Shown piece by piece: positions 10,310-19,517 of a DNA stretch of 64,000 bases. The stretch is from positions 1-64,000 of the forward strand of contig NZ_CP053826.1 of NCBI RefSeq assembly GCF_013372125.1, written 5' to 3'. The notes under the pieces were generated by a model. The model was not told where the DNA came from, made no database searches, and was given only the letters and a program-made list of their open reading frames with translations. The stretch is from Campylobacter curvus (lineage in GTDB: Bacteria; Campylobacterota; Campylobacteria; Campylobacterales; Campylobacteraceae). Numbering within the stretch: position 1 is the stretch's first letter; every line of letters starts with the position of its first letter. The position numbers were made by a program, and so were the translations under genes.

Positions 10310-11734
10310 CTAAATATATCTTGGTATGACAAGCTCAAGCAAATTTTGTTCCGCTTGTGCAGTCTCATCGTCGTTTTGTTGATCTTGTGCGTATCTCTTG
10401 TTTGATTGCTGATTATTGTCGCGTTTGGCGTTTTGATCGCTGAAATTCATCTCAAGCTCGGTAAATCCCATATTCACGAGGCTGTTTTTAAATTCCGCCT
10501 GATTTTGTAAAAAGAGATTCATCGTGGCGGTGTTGGAGTTGAAATTTACATGCAAATTATTGCCGCGATTTACCATCGTTATCTCGACTTCGCCTAAATT
10601 TAGCGGGTTTAGAGTGATGTTAAAGCGCGTGATAGGCGGCTTGTAGCTTTGTATTTGATCTCTTAGCGTTTCGCTGAAATTGCTTAGCGTCTCCCTCACC
10701 TGCGCTTTGTTTTGCATCTGATGCTGCGCGCTTCGCGAGATATCTTTTATCATGGAATTTAGCTCGTTATCGCCCTTACTTTCGCCGCTGTTTTGTTCCA
10801 TGCTTTCTTGTGCGTTTTGCTCGCGCTCAGGGTATAAAAGCGACTCTAATGTCGGAGCTTTTTGCGTTTTTTCACCGTTTTCTACCGATTTTGGGGCGAA
10901 ATTTTGCGTTTGAGCCGTTTGCGGCTTTTCTTTTGTCAGCTCCTCTTTGACCTTTTGAGTACTCGCCTGCGTTATCATCTCTTTTACATTCGTCTGCTCG
11001 GTTTGCTCTTGCTTAGCCTTTGGTGCGGGCTCTTTTGCGACCTCTTGAAGTAGCTCGTTTAGTTTTGGCGGCTCTTTGACCTGGCTTTGATTTATCGTCT
11101 GCTCGACCTCTTTTTTTAGATTTTGACTATAAAAATTTTGAGGTTTTGCAGCTACGGGCGTGAAAAATTCTTTCTTACCTAAATTTTTAAACGTATCCTC
11201 CAGCTTAGCTACGTCCTGCGTAGAGATGCTTATCTTTTCAAGTCCGAGGTCAAATTTCTTGGCCAGATCAATAAGCTCTTTGACGCTTTTAACTTCGCTA
11301 AGCTCTTTGACATTTTCAGGCACACTTAAGAAATTTGCGATCTTATCGGTGAAATTTGGAAATTTGCTGACTTTCTCATCGCCGTTTAAAATTTCAAGCA
11401 CCTGCAAAAGCTGCATGAAATTTGCATTTTCATAAAGCTCGTTTTTGGTGTCATCGTCGAGCTTTTCATCAAGCTGACTCGATATTTTAGCCATCGAGTC
11501 ATTTAGCTCCTTATCTTGTTGCTCGCGCTGCATGCTTACTGATTTTACGATCTCTTTGACGTCTTTTTGAGTTATCTTTTCACCTACGTTCGCCTTTGAC
11601 GCGGCGGCATCGAGCACCATCGATAAAAAGTCGCCCCCATTCCCGTTTTTACCGCTATCGTTTTTAGGCGCTTGCTTTTTGGTCTGGCTTGGCGTCAGCA
11701 AATCTACGCTATTTTTTGCCGTATAAGCTTGCAT
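10310..11734 (-). CDS. fliK: flagellar hook-length control protein FliK
   Basis: FliK measures hook length and switches the export gate from hook to filament substrates. The 474-residue protein has a long, polar, low-complexity N-terminal and central part (many Lys, Glu, Gln, Asn). The C-terminal Flg_hook domain is at about 360-440 (FNITLNPLNLGEVEITMV, then NLFLQNQAEFKNSLVNMGF). Its position upstream of flgD and flgE agrees. A sigma-54 promoter lies about 35-50 bases upstream of the start. Divergence in the central region is normal for this family. Confidence 0.85.
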   Translation of the reverse strand: MQAYTAKNSVDLLTPSQTKKQAPKNDSGKNGNGGDFLSMVLDAAASKANVGEKITQKDVKEIVKSVSMQREQQDKELNDSMAKISSQLDEKLDDDTKNELYENANFMQLLQVLEILNGDEKVSKFPNFTDKIANFLSVPENVKELSEVKSVKELIDLAKKFDLGLEKISISTQDVAKLEDTFKNLGKKEFFTPVAAKPQNFYSQNLKKEVEQTINQSQVKEPPKLNELLQEVAKEPAPKAKQEQTEQTNVKEMITQASTQKVKEELTKEKPQTAQTQNFAPKSVENGEKTQKAPTLESLLYPEREQNAQESMEQNSGESKGDNELNSMIKDISRSAQHQMQNKAQVRETLSNFSETLRDQIQSYKPPITRFNITLNPLNLGEVEITMVNRGNNLHVNFNSNTATMNLFLQNQAEFKNSLVNMGFTELEMNFSDQNAKRDNNQQSNKRYAQDQQNDDETAQAEQNLLELVIPRYI

Positions 11735-11767
11735 TTGGTTCCTTTTTGATTTAGACTAAAGCCTTGT

Positions 11768-11785
11768 ATGCAAATTTTGTTCCAA
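11768..11785 (-). promoter_or_regulatory. sigma-54 promoter of fliK-flgD-flgE
   Basis: On the minus strand TTGGAACAAAATTTGCAT has the invariant GG and GC dinucleotides separated by exactly 10 bases (11782-83 and 11770-71 on the plus strand). It lies just upstream of fliK. RpoN/FlgSR control of rod and hook genes is established in Campylobacter. Confidence 0.85.
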
Positions 11786-11828
11786 ATTTTAAATTTTTGA
11801 GTTATTATTTTTGTAAGAATTTTTTAGA

Positions 11829-11834
11829 TATAAT
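11829..11834 (+). promoter_or_regulatory. sigma-70 -10 element of typA
   Basis: TATAAT within TTAGATATAATCAG lies 31 bases before the TTG start of typA, preceded by a T-rich tract. This spacing fits a Campylobacter vegetative promoter. Confidence 0.65.
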
Positions 11835-11865
11835 CAGCCCCTATTTTAGAAAATGGAGATAAATT

Positions 11866-13668
11866 TTGGAAAAGATACGAAATATCGCCGTCATAGCTCA
11901 CGTCGATCACGGCAAGACTACGATGGTCGATGAACTTTTGAAACAATCAGGAACATTTAACGAGCACCAGAGCATCGGCGAACGCGTAATGGACAGCAAC
12001 GATATCGAGCGCGAACGCGGCATCACGATACTTTCTAAAAATACCGCCATACGTTACAAAGATACCAAAATCAACATCATCGACACCCCGGGACACGCTG
12101 ACTTTGGCGGTGAGGTCGAGCGAGTGCTAAAAATGGTCGATGGCGTATTGCTGCTAGTCGATGCGCAAGAAGGCGTCATGCCTCAGACTAAATTCGTAGT
12201 CAAAAAGGCGCTTTCTTTGGGACTTTGTCCGATCGTCGTGATAAACAAGATAGATAAACCTGCAGGCGATCCTGACCGCGTAGTAAATGAAATTTTCGAT
12301 CTTTTCGTCGCACTTGAGGCAAATGACGACCAGCTTGAATTTCCTGTCGTTTACGCCGCGGCTAAAAACGGCTACGCAAAGCTAAATTTAAGCGATGAGA
12401 ACGTCGATATGCAGCCACTTTTTGAGACGATCCTCTCTCATGTGCCAGCACCAAGCGGTAGCGACGAAAATCCACTTCAGCTTCAAGTTTTCACGCTTGA
12501 TTATGATAATTACGTCGGAAAGATCGGCATCGCGCGTATCTTTAACGGCAGAATTTCAAAAAATCAAAATGTGACTTTGATGAAAGCCGACGGCAGCAAG
12601 ACAAATGGCAGAATTTCAAAGCTCATCGGCTTTTTGGGCCTTGATAGACAAGACATCAACGAAGCTGGCACGGGCGATATAGTCGCGATCGCAGGCTTTG
12701 AGGCGCTTGACGTGGGCGACAGCGTTGTCGATCCTAGCAACCCTATGCCGCTTGATCCGCTTCATATCGAGGAGCCGACTCTAAGCGTCGTTTTTAGCGT
12801 AAATGACGGACCGCTCGCAGGCACCGAGGGAAAGCACGTGACCTCAAATAAGCTCGACGAGCGCCTCGCAAACGAGATGAAAACCAATATCGCGATGAAG
12901 TATGAAAACATCGGCGAGGGCAAATTTAAAGTAAGCGGTCGCGGCGAGCTTCAGATAACCATCCTGGCGGAAAATATGCGCCGTGAGGGGTATGAATTTT
13001 TACTCGGGCGCCCGGAGGTCATCGTAAGAGAGATAAACGGCGTAAAATGCGAGCCTTTCGAGCATTTAGTCATCGATGCACCGGATGATTGCACCGGCAC
13101 GGTCATCGAAAAGCTAGGCAAAAGAAAGGCCGAGATGACCTCGATGAATCCAACCGGCGACGGGCAGACCAGGATAGAATTTGAGATCCCGGCTCGCGGA
13201 CTCATCGGCTTTAGGAGCCAGTTTCTGACCGATACCAAGGGCGAGGGCGTGATGAATCATAGCTTTTTGGAATTTCGCCCGCTAAGCGGAACGGTCGAGC
13301 ACCGCACGAACGGCGCGCTAGTATCGATGGAAAACGGCGTAACGCTGGCGTATTCATTATTTAACTTGCAAGATCGCGGCGTATTATTTTTAGACCCGCA
13401 GGCAAAGGTCTATGTGGGTATGATCATCGGCGAGCACAGCCGTCCAAACGACCTTGACGTAAACCCTATAAAAGGCAAGAACCTGACCAATGTGCGCGCC
13501 AGCGGCTCGGACGATGCGATCAAGCTCGTGCCACCTAGAAAGCTGAGCCTTGAGCGCGCGCTTGAGTGGATAGAGGATGACGAGCTAGTCGAGGTCACGC
13601 CTCTAAATATCCGCGTTCGTAAGCGCTATCTCGACCCTACTCAGCGCAGAAGAATGGCAAAAATATAA
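11866..13668 (+). CDS. typA: ribosome-associated GTPase TypA/BipA
   Basis: TypA/BipA is a translational GTPase related to EF-G that assists ribosome assembly and stress adaptation. The G motifs are clear: AHVDHGKTT (G1, residues 9-17), RGIT (G2), [12 protein letters not shown] (G3) and NKID (G4). The C-terminal BipA-specific domain includes [17 protein letters not shown], where EF-G domain V diverges. At 600 residues it is full length. The start is TTG, with GGAG about eight bases upstream. It stands alone between the divergent fliK operon and a downstream hairpin. Confidence 0.96.
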   Translation: MEKIRNIAVIAHVDHGKTTMVDELLKQSGTFNEHQSIGERVMDSNDIERERGITILSKNTAIRYKDTKINIIDTPGHADFGGEVERVLKMVDGVLLLVDAQEGVMPQTKFVVKKALSLGLCPIVVINKIDKPAGDPDRVVNEIFDLFVALEANDDQLEFPVVYAAAKNGYAKLNLSDENVDMQPLFETILSHVPAPSGSDENPLQLQVFTLDYDNYVGKIGIARIFNGRISKNQNVTLMKADGSKTNGRISKLIGFLGLDRQDINEAGTGDIVAIAGFEALDVGDSVVDPSNPMPLDPLHIEEPTLSVVFSVNDGPLAGTEGKHVTSNKLDERLANEMKTNIAMKYENIGEGKFKVSGRGELQITILAENMRREGYEFLLGRPEVIVREINGVKCEPFEHLVIDAPDDCTGTVIEKLGKRKAEMTSMNPTGDGQTRIEFEIPARGLIGFRSQFLTDTKGEGVMNHSFLEFRPLSGTVEHRTNGALVSMENGVTLAYSLFNLQDRGVLFLDPQAKVYVGMIIGEHSRPNDLDVNPIKGKNLTNVRASGSDDAIKLVPPRKLSLERALEWIEDDELVEVTPLNIRVRKRYLDPTQRRRMAKI

Positions 13669-13679
13669 ATCTAAAATTT

Positions 13680-13697
13680 TAAGGCCCGCTAGGGCTT
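13680..13697 (+). terminator. probable terminator after typA
   Basis: AAGGCCC, a GCTA loop and GGGCTTT form a seven-pair stem with one G-U pair, about 10 bases after the typA stop. There is only a weak T tract downstream, so efficiency is uncertain. Confidence 0.5.
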
Positions 13698-13806
13698 TAA
13701 AACTACTAAAGGCACTAGCAGCCTTACTCAAAGCAACTCCACTTAAACCGCACTTGCTCAGATCAAAAAATTTAAAGGTCTGTGTGAAGCCAATTGTCTG
13801 ATCTAG

Positions 13807-13920
13807 GTCATAAAGACGCTTGAAAATAGGCTGATTGAGCTAGGAGTGAAATTTCAAAAAAGAAGAATCTCGTTTAGCGAATTTATATTTAGAGCAAGAG
13901 ACAAACAAGATGCACATTAA
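13807..13920 (+). pseudogene. possible gene remnant (open frame without start)
   Basis: The 324-base typA-hutX spacer holds one stretch that looks once-coding. After an in-frame TAG at 13804 the frame stays open for 37 codons to TAA at 13918-13920. It reads as amphipathic protein sequence (LENRLIELGVKFQ, ISFSEFIFRARDK). No start codon or ribosome-binding site precedes it and I recognise no family. The rest of the spacer shows only the typA hairpin and the hutX control region. Confidence 0.25.
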
Positions 13921-13936
13921 ATTTGTGGGTAATTTA

Positions 13937-13951
13937 TGATAGTAATTATTA
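13937..13951 (+). promoter_or_regulatory. Fur-like box upstream of hutX
   Basis: TGATAGTAATTATTA matches the 7-1-7 Fur consensus TGATAATNATTATCA at 13 of 15 positions. It lies 41 bases upstream of the hutX ATG and next to a TAAAAT -10-like element at 13961. Iron repression of heme-use genes by Fur is established in Campylobacter, so the match is meaningful but unproved. Confidence 0.55.
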
Positions 13952-13992
13952 AAAATCTGCTAAAATAAGGCGAAATTTTCAAAGGAGAACAT

Positions 13993-14505
13993 ATGAGAGA
14001 AAAGATCAAAGCGCTTTTGGCGCAAAACCCTAAAATTTCACTGGGCGAGATAGCTAAAGAGCTAAATATCAGCGATTATGAAGTGCTGCTAAATTTACCG
14101 GAGGAGCTTTGCAAAGCGGCTGGCGGCAAGAGATTTAGCGACGTTATAAAGGAGCTTGAGGGCTGGGGCGAGGTGCTTTTTGTCAAAAATACGCCTAATT
14201 TCATCATAGAATTTAGAACAAAGATACCAAGCGGTCGCAACGCACAAGGCTTTTACAACTTCGGCATGGGTGCAAAAGGCGAGGAGTCGCACGGCCTTGG
14301 GATCTTGGGCGGTCATTTGAGGGCTGATGCGATAGAGAAGATATTTTTCGTTACACAGACTTTTATGGGGTTAGTGACGAAATCAGTGCAGTTTTATGAC
14401 AAAAATGGCGAGAATATCTTTAAAATTTACGTCGCTCGCGATGAAAAAAGAGAGCTTTCGCCGACTCAGGTAAAGGCTTTTGAGGAGTTTAAGGCTAAGC
14501 TTTAA
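13993..14505 (+). CDS. hutX: heme utilisation cytosolic carrier protein HutX/ChuX family
   Basis: HutX-type proteins bind heme in the cytoplasm and pass it to a degrading enzyme. The 170-residue protein has an N-terminal winged-helix-like segment (ISLGEIAKELNISDYEVLLNLP, residues 16-37). The HutX core follows: NTPNFIIEFRTKIPSGRNAQGFYNF, then GLGILGGHLRADAIEKIFFVTQTFMG with FMG and KSVQFYDKNG. An AAAGGAGA ribosome-binding site precedes the ATG. The gene stands alone with a Fur-like box upstream and a hairpin terminator downstream. No heme oxygenase is adjacent; a heme-type TonB receptor lies at 61663. Confidence 0.85.
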   Translation: MREKIKALLAQNPKISLGEIAKELNISDYEVLLNLPEELCKAAGGKRFSDVIKELEGWGEVLFVKNTPNFIIEFRTKIPSGRNAQGFYNFGMGAKGEESHGLGILGGHLRADAIEKIFFVTQTFMGLVTKSVQFYDKNGENIFKIYVARDEKRELSPTQVKAFEEFKAKL

Positions 14506-14526
14506 TCACCAAATTTAGTTCTATCT

Positions 14527-14558
14527 GCTAGAAAATTTTCTTAAATTTTCTAGCTTTT
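14527..14558 (+). terminator. Rho-independent terminator of hutX
   Basis: GCTAGAAAATTT (14527-14538) and AAATTTTCTAGC (14543-14554) form a perfect 12-bp stem with a four-base loop followed by TTTTCT. It lies 22 bases after the hutX stop. Confidence 0.8.
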
Positions 14559-14634
14559 CTCTAAAATTTGACTTCGTTAATATATTAAATTTAATTTGGC
14601 TTAATTCAGGTGTAAATAGCGGCAATATCGTTAA

Positions 14635-14720
14635 GTTCTGTTTTAAAAAAGGGTTGATTTTTATCTAGCGTAGTCAAATCTTATGAAGCGACACTATTTT
14701 TTACTCCGCTTTGCTCGTAA
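14635..14720 (-). repeat. dispersed MITE-like repeat, copy A (partial, inverted)
   Basis: This starts GTTCTGTTTTAAAAAAGGGTTGAT, close to the terminal repeat of copy D at 37240 read backwards. It continues with GTAGTCAAATCTTATG and AAGCGACACTAT, the complement of the block GTCGCTTCATAAGATTTGAC shared by copies C, D and F. Similarity weakens after about 14720. The remaining hutX-flgE spacer up to 14870 shows nothing else recognisable. Confidence 0.65.
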
Positions 14721-14873
14721 CCTAACAGACGCTTTGTAACTGCTTCTTGAAAAGCTACAAACGAAGTGGAGCAGAGCTTATCGTAATTTTATTAGGTTGA
14801 TTATTAGGATAAGTAAATTTAAAAATTTGCACTTTTACAAAACGCTCTATGAAGTTTAAAATTTTAAAAAGCA

Positions 14874-14893
14874 AAAGGCGGCGAACCGCCTTT
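14874..14893 (-). terminator. Rho-independent terminator of the second flgE
   Basis: On the minus strand AAAGGCGG, a TTCG tetraloop and CCGCCTTT form a stable eight-pair stem followed by TTGCTTTTTA. It lies just past the stop of the hook gene at 14907. Confidence 0.85.
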
Positions 14894-14906
14894 AAGTAAG
14901 AGTAAA

Positions 14907-17399
14907 TTATTGCTTTAGCTGAAGCAACGTATTTAGCATTTCGTCGCTCGTGGTTATCGTCTTAGAGTTTGCTTGAAAGCCTCTTTGGATGACGATGAGA
15001 TCGGTGAGCGCTCGGCTGAGATCGACGTTGCTGGCTTCTAGCTTTGAGGCTGCGACGGTGCCTTTATCTCCCGTTCCTGCCGCTCCGATGACCGCTTCGC
15101 CGGAGTTTGCGGTCTGAGAAAAGACGTTGCCACCTTCAGACTGCAAGCCCTCGTTGTTTGTAAATGTCGCTAGTGCTACTTGCGCTAGGCCAAAGCTCTT
15201 TCCGTTTGTGAAAGCTCCGATGATAGTTCCCGTCTCGTCTATCTTGATGTCTCGTAATGTTCCGCCGGTGTAGCCATCTTGCGAGATAGACTCGGTCGAT
15301 GAGTCTTTATCAAAGCTCGTTAGGCCGTTAAAATCAGTGCCCAGACCAAAATTTAGGCTCACGTTTTGGCCTGCTTGCGAGCCGTTGTTTGCCGTAAAGG
15401 TAAATGTAGCCGGATGGAAGCTGGCTAACGAGCCGTTAGCGTTAAATCTAAGAGAGCCGGTGATAACGTTATCCGGGCCAACGCCGGAGTAGTTTATCTT
15501 TGCCGGTTCCGGTACTTGTATGATCATGCTCCACTCGGTACCGCCATCGTTTGTAGTGCCTGTTTTAGCCCATTTGATGCTGACTGTGTGCTTTGAGCCC
15601 AGGGAGTCGTAAATTTCAGCTGTTGAGCCGTGGCTTGACATCATCAGTTTGCCGCTGTTGCGTAGGGCTTGACCGGGGCTTAGAGCGCCGTCAAGGGCTT
15701 TCATGACGGTAGTTAGTCTGACGTTTTCATTTACCGCAGCCGTTCCATTTTTCGCCTCGGTGGTAAGGCCAGTCGTCGTCATATAAAGGGCTTTATCGAA
15801 AGTCCCGCTTGCAGGGTTTTCGACTTGAAATTGCCCCGCATTATTTACCGTAAATTTAGCACCGTCATTTAGATCGGAATTTGCCGCCGCTGTCACACCT
15901 GCCGCTGCCGCTGTACCTGCCGCCGCTGCCGCCGCTGCCGCCGCTGTTTTGGCCGCTGCCGCCGCTGTTTCCGCCGCGGTCGCTGCTTGTGCTGCAGTAT
16001 CTCCTGCGGCTATCCTGGCCGCGTATGTATTATTGTAGGCTACGTTATAGGCGTTGTTTAGATAGTTTTGCTCTACTGCCTCTTTTACTTGAGTTTGGGC
16101 GTCAGCGTCGGTCTTTGCGTTTATTATCCTGCCGTCTCCGTCGTAGTCCACGTGGTTTCTCGCGTCCTCTTGCATCGCAGCGCGTAGATCCTCAGTCGTC
16201 GTGACCGTCCTTGCTATCCTGTCGTCATTTGGATGCACCGCCGTAGTTTGGGAATTTGTATAGACATATTTATATGCAGTGATGATATCAACGCTTGATA
16301 GGCCTGTGTTATCACCGCCATTTACCGTTAGGTGGATATTTTTGGTGCTATCGGTCGTACCAGAGTTGTTTCTGTTGATTAGAGTGAGCTTGTTGCCCTC
16401 TGAAATTTCGGCTTGAACGCCGGTTTTGTTATACTGGGCGTTTATGGCTGCAGCGACATCGCTGATGCTGTTTATAGCGCCGGCTTTGCTTGTTATAGTC
16501 GTGCCGTTTATCGTGACATTTAGTGTAGCGCCTGCCGGAAATTGTCCTTTATTCGCCGGCGCACCGCTACCGACTGTGAATTTTTGTGATTTCGCATTCG
16601 CATAGCTTATCCAAACGCCTTGGTTGTTTCTTAGCGCGAGCCCGTTTCCAAGCTCGTCAAATGTCACGCCAAGATCGACGCCGCGCTCTGTTAAGACCTG
16701 CTCATTTTTGGAATTCGTATAGAATTCATTGTTATTTACGTCGTTTTCATTATGCACTTCGTTACCGTCAAGCTCGCCGTTGTTGTTATAGTCCCTACCA
16801 CCGGCAACGGAGTCAAGAGAATAAATAGGCGTACTTCTAGCACCGATCGTGTTGCCTGAGTCTAAATTTCCCTTTATCTTGACCTCGGTCGTAGCGCGTG
16901 CAGGAGTCGTTAGACCCTCTTTGATGACGATGTTTTTGATAGGGCCTGTGGAGTCGATAGTGCCGGTCTCTTCGTCTCTAGTCCAGCCTTGCACGATGTG
17001 TCCGCTATTGTTTACGAAATTTCCCGCCTTATCACGCACGAAGTCGCCGTTTCTCGTATAATAGCGCGTAGTGCCGCCGTCCGGAGATACGATGAAAAAG
17101 CCGTTGCCCTGAAGCGCAAGGTCGGTTTGCTTGTCGGTTGAGGTGAGTGTGCCTTGAGAGAAAATCCTGGTAGTTGAATTTATCGTCGTTCCAAGGCCTA
17201 TTTGCATAGGGTTTTGACCGCCCAGCTCGCCCTGCGGTGCAGTCGCGACGCGCGGAGTCTGGCTCAAGATATCCGCGAAATTCGCGCGGTTGTATTTGTA
17301 TCCGTAGGTATTTACGTTTGCGATATTGTTACCCTCTACGTCCATAGCTATCTGGTGGGCTTGCAAGCCTGAAACGCCAGACCAAAGTGATCTCATCAT
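14907..17399 (-). CDS. flgE2: flagellar hook protein FlgE (second, long copy)
   Basis: The 830-residue hook subunit has the family N-terminus (MMRSLWSGVSGLQAHQIAMD, then GNNIANVNTYGYKYNRANF). The C-terminal coil is EASNVDLSRALTDLIVIQRGF followed by TITTSDEMLNTLLQLKQ. Its size and split resemble C. jejuni FlgE2 (Cj1729c, 838 aa), the structural hook protein there. Residues about 465-507 are an alanine-rich low-complexity insert encoded by GCN repeats (15878-16004), within the surface-exposed variable part. Transcription is from its own sigma-54 promoter. The first, shorter copy at 7983 is a paralogue. Confidence 0.93.
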   Translation of the reverse strand: MMRSLWSGVSGLQAHQIAMDVEGNNIANVNTYGYKYNRANFADILSQTPRVATAPQGELGGQNPMQIGLGTTINSTTRIFSQGTLTSTDKQTDLALQGNGFFIVSPDGGTTRYYTRNGDFVRDKAGNFVNNSGHIVQGWTRDEETGTIDSTGPIKNIVIKEGLTTPARATTEVKIKGNLDSGNTIGARSTPIYSLDSVAGGRDYNNNGELDGNEVHNENDVNNNEFYTNSKNEQVLTERGVDLGVTFDELGNGLALRNNQGVWISYANAKSQKFTVGSGAPANKGQFPAGATLNVTINGTTITSKAGAINSISDVAAAINAQYNKTGVQAEISEGNKLTLINRNNSGTTDSTKNIHLTVNGGDNTGLSSVDIITAYKYVYTNSQTTAVHPNDDRIARTVTTTEDLRAAMQEDARNHVDYDGDGRIINAKTDADAQTQVKEAVEQNYLNNAYNVAYNNTYAARIAAGDTAAQAATAAETAAAAAKTAAAAAAAAAGTAAAAGVTAAANSDLNDGAKFTVNNAGQFQVENPASGTFDKALYMTTTGLTTEAKNGTAAVNENVRLTTVMKALDGALSPGQALRNSGKLMMSSHGSTAEIYDSLGSKHTVSIKWAKTGTTNDGGTEWSMIIQVPEPAKINYSGVGPDNVITGSLRFNANGSLASFHPATFTFTANNGSQAGQNVSLNFGLGTDFNGLTSFDKDSSTESISQDGYTGGTLRDIKIDETGTIIGAFTNGKSFGLAQVALATFTNNEGLQSEGGNVFSQTANSGEAVIGAAGTGDKGTVAASKLEASNVDLSRALTDLIVIQRGFQANSKTITTSDEMLNTLLQLKQ

Positions 17400-17444
17400 G
17401 AGTCTATCCTTTTTGTGTGTTTTAAATTTATTGTATAGCTATAA

Positions 17445-17458
17445 GCAAAAGGTGTTCC
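17445..17458 (-). promoter_or_regulatory. sigma-54 promoter of the second flgE
   Basis: On the minus strand GGAACACCTTTTGC has GG and GC separated by exactly 10 bases, flanked by TTTTT and TTATAG, about 46 bases upstream of the ATG. It shares the GGAACA start and the same layout with the fliK promoter. Confidence 0.85.
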
Positions 17459-17518
17459 AAAAATTTATAGTTAGGAATTTAGGAGATAATTGGCTATTTG
17501 GAAGTGGCGGTTTTGTAG

Positions 17519-17794
17519 TCAATGCCAGAGATTAAATTTGTATATAGTTAAAATTTTTATAGTTTCTTTATCTACCTCAAAGGGTATGACATAGCCTTTA
17601 AAGATCAAATCCCTGATATTGTCATCGTTTGCTATTAAATTTTTACGAAAGCGATATGGCATATCGGTGATCGCCATGATTTTTGACTTTAGTTCATTTA
17701 AAAAATTTTGAGCGTTAGACTCACTATTTGCAGATATGAAGTCCAAAATTTCATTTAAATTTTGCCAAAACTCATCTGCATAACGGATCACCAT
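17519..17794 (-). CDS. ParE/RelE-family toxin
   Basis: The 91-residue protein has the RelE/ParE fold pattern. An N-terminal strand and two helices (FWQNLNEILDFIS, NAQNFLNELKSKIMAI) precede the MPYRFRKN turn, then NIRDLIFKGYVIPFEVD and IKILTIYKFNLWH as terminal strands. Family members inhibit gyrase or cleave mRNA; which applies here is unknown. The ATG overlaps the end of the upstream small gene by 7 bases, the classic antitoxin-toxin arrangement. Confidence 0.8.
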   Translation of the reverse strand: MVIRYADEFWQNLNEILDFISANSESNAQNFLNELKSKIMAITDMPYRFRKNLIANDDNIRDLIFKGYVIPFEVDKETIKILTIYKFNLWH

Positions 17795-18024
17795 TTATAG
17801 CCCTTTTGCACCATTTTATCGCTAAATTCGGCTTGACTATAAAATTTTAGCTCACCCTTAGCCTTCTTTTTAAGCAACTCTTTAAAATTTTCTATATCAG
17901 CGTCGCCTAGATATTGTTCTTGATTTTCGTCTATTTGCAGTTTATAAGGCTCGCTCATTTTTTCGTTTATAGCCCGCAACATCGTGAGTAGGGCATTGTC
18001 CGCATTTGGTATAAATAAAATCAT
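17788..18024 (-). CDS. probable antitoxin partner of the ParE-like toxin
   Basis: The 78-residue acidic-to-basic small protein precedes and overlaps the toxin gene by 7 bases. The C-terminal half (ADIENFKELLKKKAKGELKFYSQAEF followed by a Lys/Trp tail) is the kind of toxin-wrapping helix seen in ParD-like and Phd-like partners. I cannot assign a DNA-binding family to the N-terminus. AGGAGGAAAAA precedes the ATG. Assignment rests mainly on position. Confidence 0.6.
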   Translation of the reverse strand: MILFIPNADNALLTMLRAINEKMSEPYKLQIDENQEQYLGDADIENFKELLKKKAKGELKFYSQAEFSDKMVQKGYKW

Positions 18025-18058
18025 ATTTTTCCTCCAAAATTTTTTAGATTATAGCACA

Positions 18059-19426
18059 TTAAAGCAACATCGCCCCGACGATGCCGCCTATCATTAGCGG
18101 GATGTTGAAAAATATAAACGTCGGCACGCAGGTGTCATAGATATGATTGTGCTGTCCGTCGGCGTTTAGACCGGACGTAGGTCCTAGTGTGCTGTCGCTG
18201 GCCGGACTTCCCGCGTCTCCTAGTGCTGCTGCGATACCGATTAGTAAAATGATCGCAGCGTTTGAAAATCCGAGCGAAAGCGAAAGCGGCACATAAATGG
18301 AAGCTAAGATCGGTATCGTGCCAAAGCTGGTGCCTATGCCCATCGTCACGAGAAGTCCGATAAGCAGCATCAAAAATGCTCCGCCCAGCTTGCCGCCCGA
18401 AATTGAGCTGGCGAAATTCACGAGCTGCTCGATACCGCCGCTCTCCCTTAAGACTGAGCCAAAGCCTGCCGCTACTAGCATGATGAAGGCTATAAAGCCC
18501 ATCATCGCGAGGCCGTTATCCATTATCTTGTCTATCTTTTTGTATTCGATCCCGCCAAAGATCACCATTATGATGAGCCCAATAAGCGCTCCAAGCGGCA
18601 GCGAGCCAGCGTAAATTTGCACTATGAAAGCGGCGATCGCTCCGCCTAGCACCGCCCACTCTTTGCGTGTCATTTTTAAATTTTTAGCATGCTCGACTTC
18701 GCGAAGCTCCTGCTCTTCAAATTTCGTATTTTCGTATTTGCGCCTTTTGACGTAAAATATAAAAACCGCCAGAAATAGTCCCACCAGCATCGATGCGCCG
18801 CCTATCCACATAACGGAGCTGATGTCGCTTAGCTCAACTTTGATGCCGTTGTTTTCGAGCTCTTTTTTCAGTATGTTGTGAAAAAGCAGTCCAAACCCCA
18901 CGCTAAGGCTCACGTATGGCGCTTGAAGCCCGAACGTGAGAGCGCATGCGACCGCGCGGCGATCTATGCCTATTTTGTTCATCAAGACTAAAAGCGGCGG
19001 TATGAGGATAGGGATAAATGCGATGTGAACCGGGATCAAATTTTGCGATAAGCACGCGACAAAGGCGATGGTGAGTATGAAATTTATGCGGTTCGAGCTT
19101 AGAAATTTGCTTATGCCGTTTATCAAGATGGCTGTTAAATTCGTATTTGCTATCGCGGCTGCGAGTGCACCGAGCAAGATGTAGCTAAGCGACGTTTCGA
19201 GGTTGCCTTTCATGCCCGTTATCAGCGTAGACGTGGTGTCCGCTAGTGCGTCAAGTAGGCTTTTAAAGCCACTTGCCAGACCGTCTTCAAACCCGCTAAA
19301 TCCGTGCTTATACATCACTCCGGCAACGAGCGCGGAGACTAGGATCGATAAAAGGATATTAAAACGCAGCAGACAAAGGATCGTCATGACGAGGATACTT
19401 ACGACGACGGGGTTTGTATAGAGCAT
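18059..19426 (-). CDS. NhaC-like Na+/H+ antiporter family permease (YuiF type)
   Basis: The 455-residue integral membrane protein has about 11-12 hydrophobic segments spread over its length. Features of the Na_H_antiporter/YuiF family include an N-terminal NPVVVSILVMTILCLLRFN segment, LSYILLGALAAAIANTNL, SQNLIPVHIAFIPILIPPLL, and GIAAALGDAGSPASDSTLGPT followed by HNHIYDTCVPTF. Members move amino acids or Na+/H+; the substrate is not readable from sequence. It is monocistronic with an AAGGAAAT site before the ATG. Confidence 0.8.
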   Translation of the reverse strand: MLYTNPVVVSILVMTILCLLRFNILLSILVSALVAGVMYKHGFSGFEDGLASGFKSLLDALADTTSTLITGMKGNLETSLSYILLGALAAAIANTNLTAILINGISKFLSSNRINFILTIAFVACLSQNLIPVHIAFIPILIPPLLVLMNKIGIDRRAVACALTFGLQAPYVSLSVGFGLLFHNILKKELENNGIKVELSDISSVMWIGGASMLVGLFLAVFIFYVKRRKYENTKFEEQELREVEHAKNLKMTRKEWAVLGGAIAAFIVQIYAGSLPLGALIGLIIMVIFGGIEYKKIDKIMDNGLAMMGFIAFIMLVAAGFGSVLRESGGIEQLVNFASSISGGKLGGAFLMLLIGLLVTMGIGTSFGTIPILASIYVPLSLSLGFSNAAIILLIGIAAALGDAGSPASDSTLGPTSGLNADGQHNHIYDTCVPTFIFFNIPLMIGGIVGAMLL

Positions 19427-19517
19427 GGGGATTTCCTTATGAATTTTGTTGCAAACGTAAAATTATACATTTGCATATCTTAAATTTAGAAATCGTTAAA
19501 TTTATGCTTGGTGCGGA

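Noticed and set aside
15878-16004. The alanine-coding repeat of flgE2 as an on/off phase switch.
   Set aside because: Units are whole codons, so length changes would alter the protein but not the frame.
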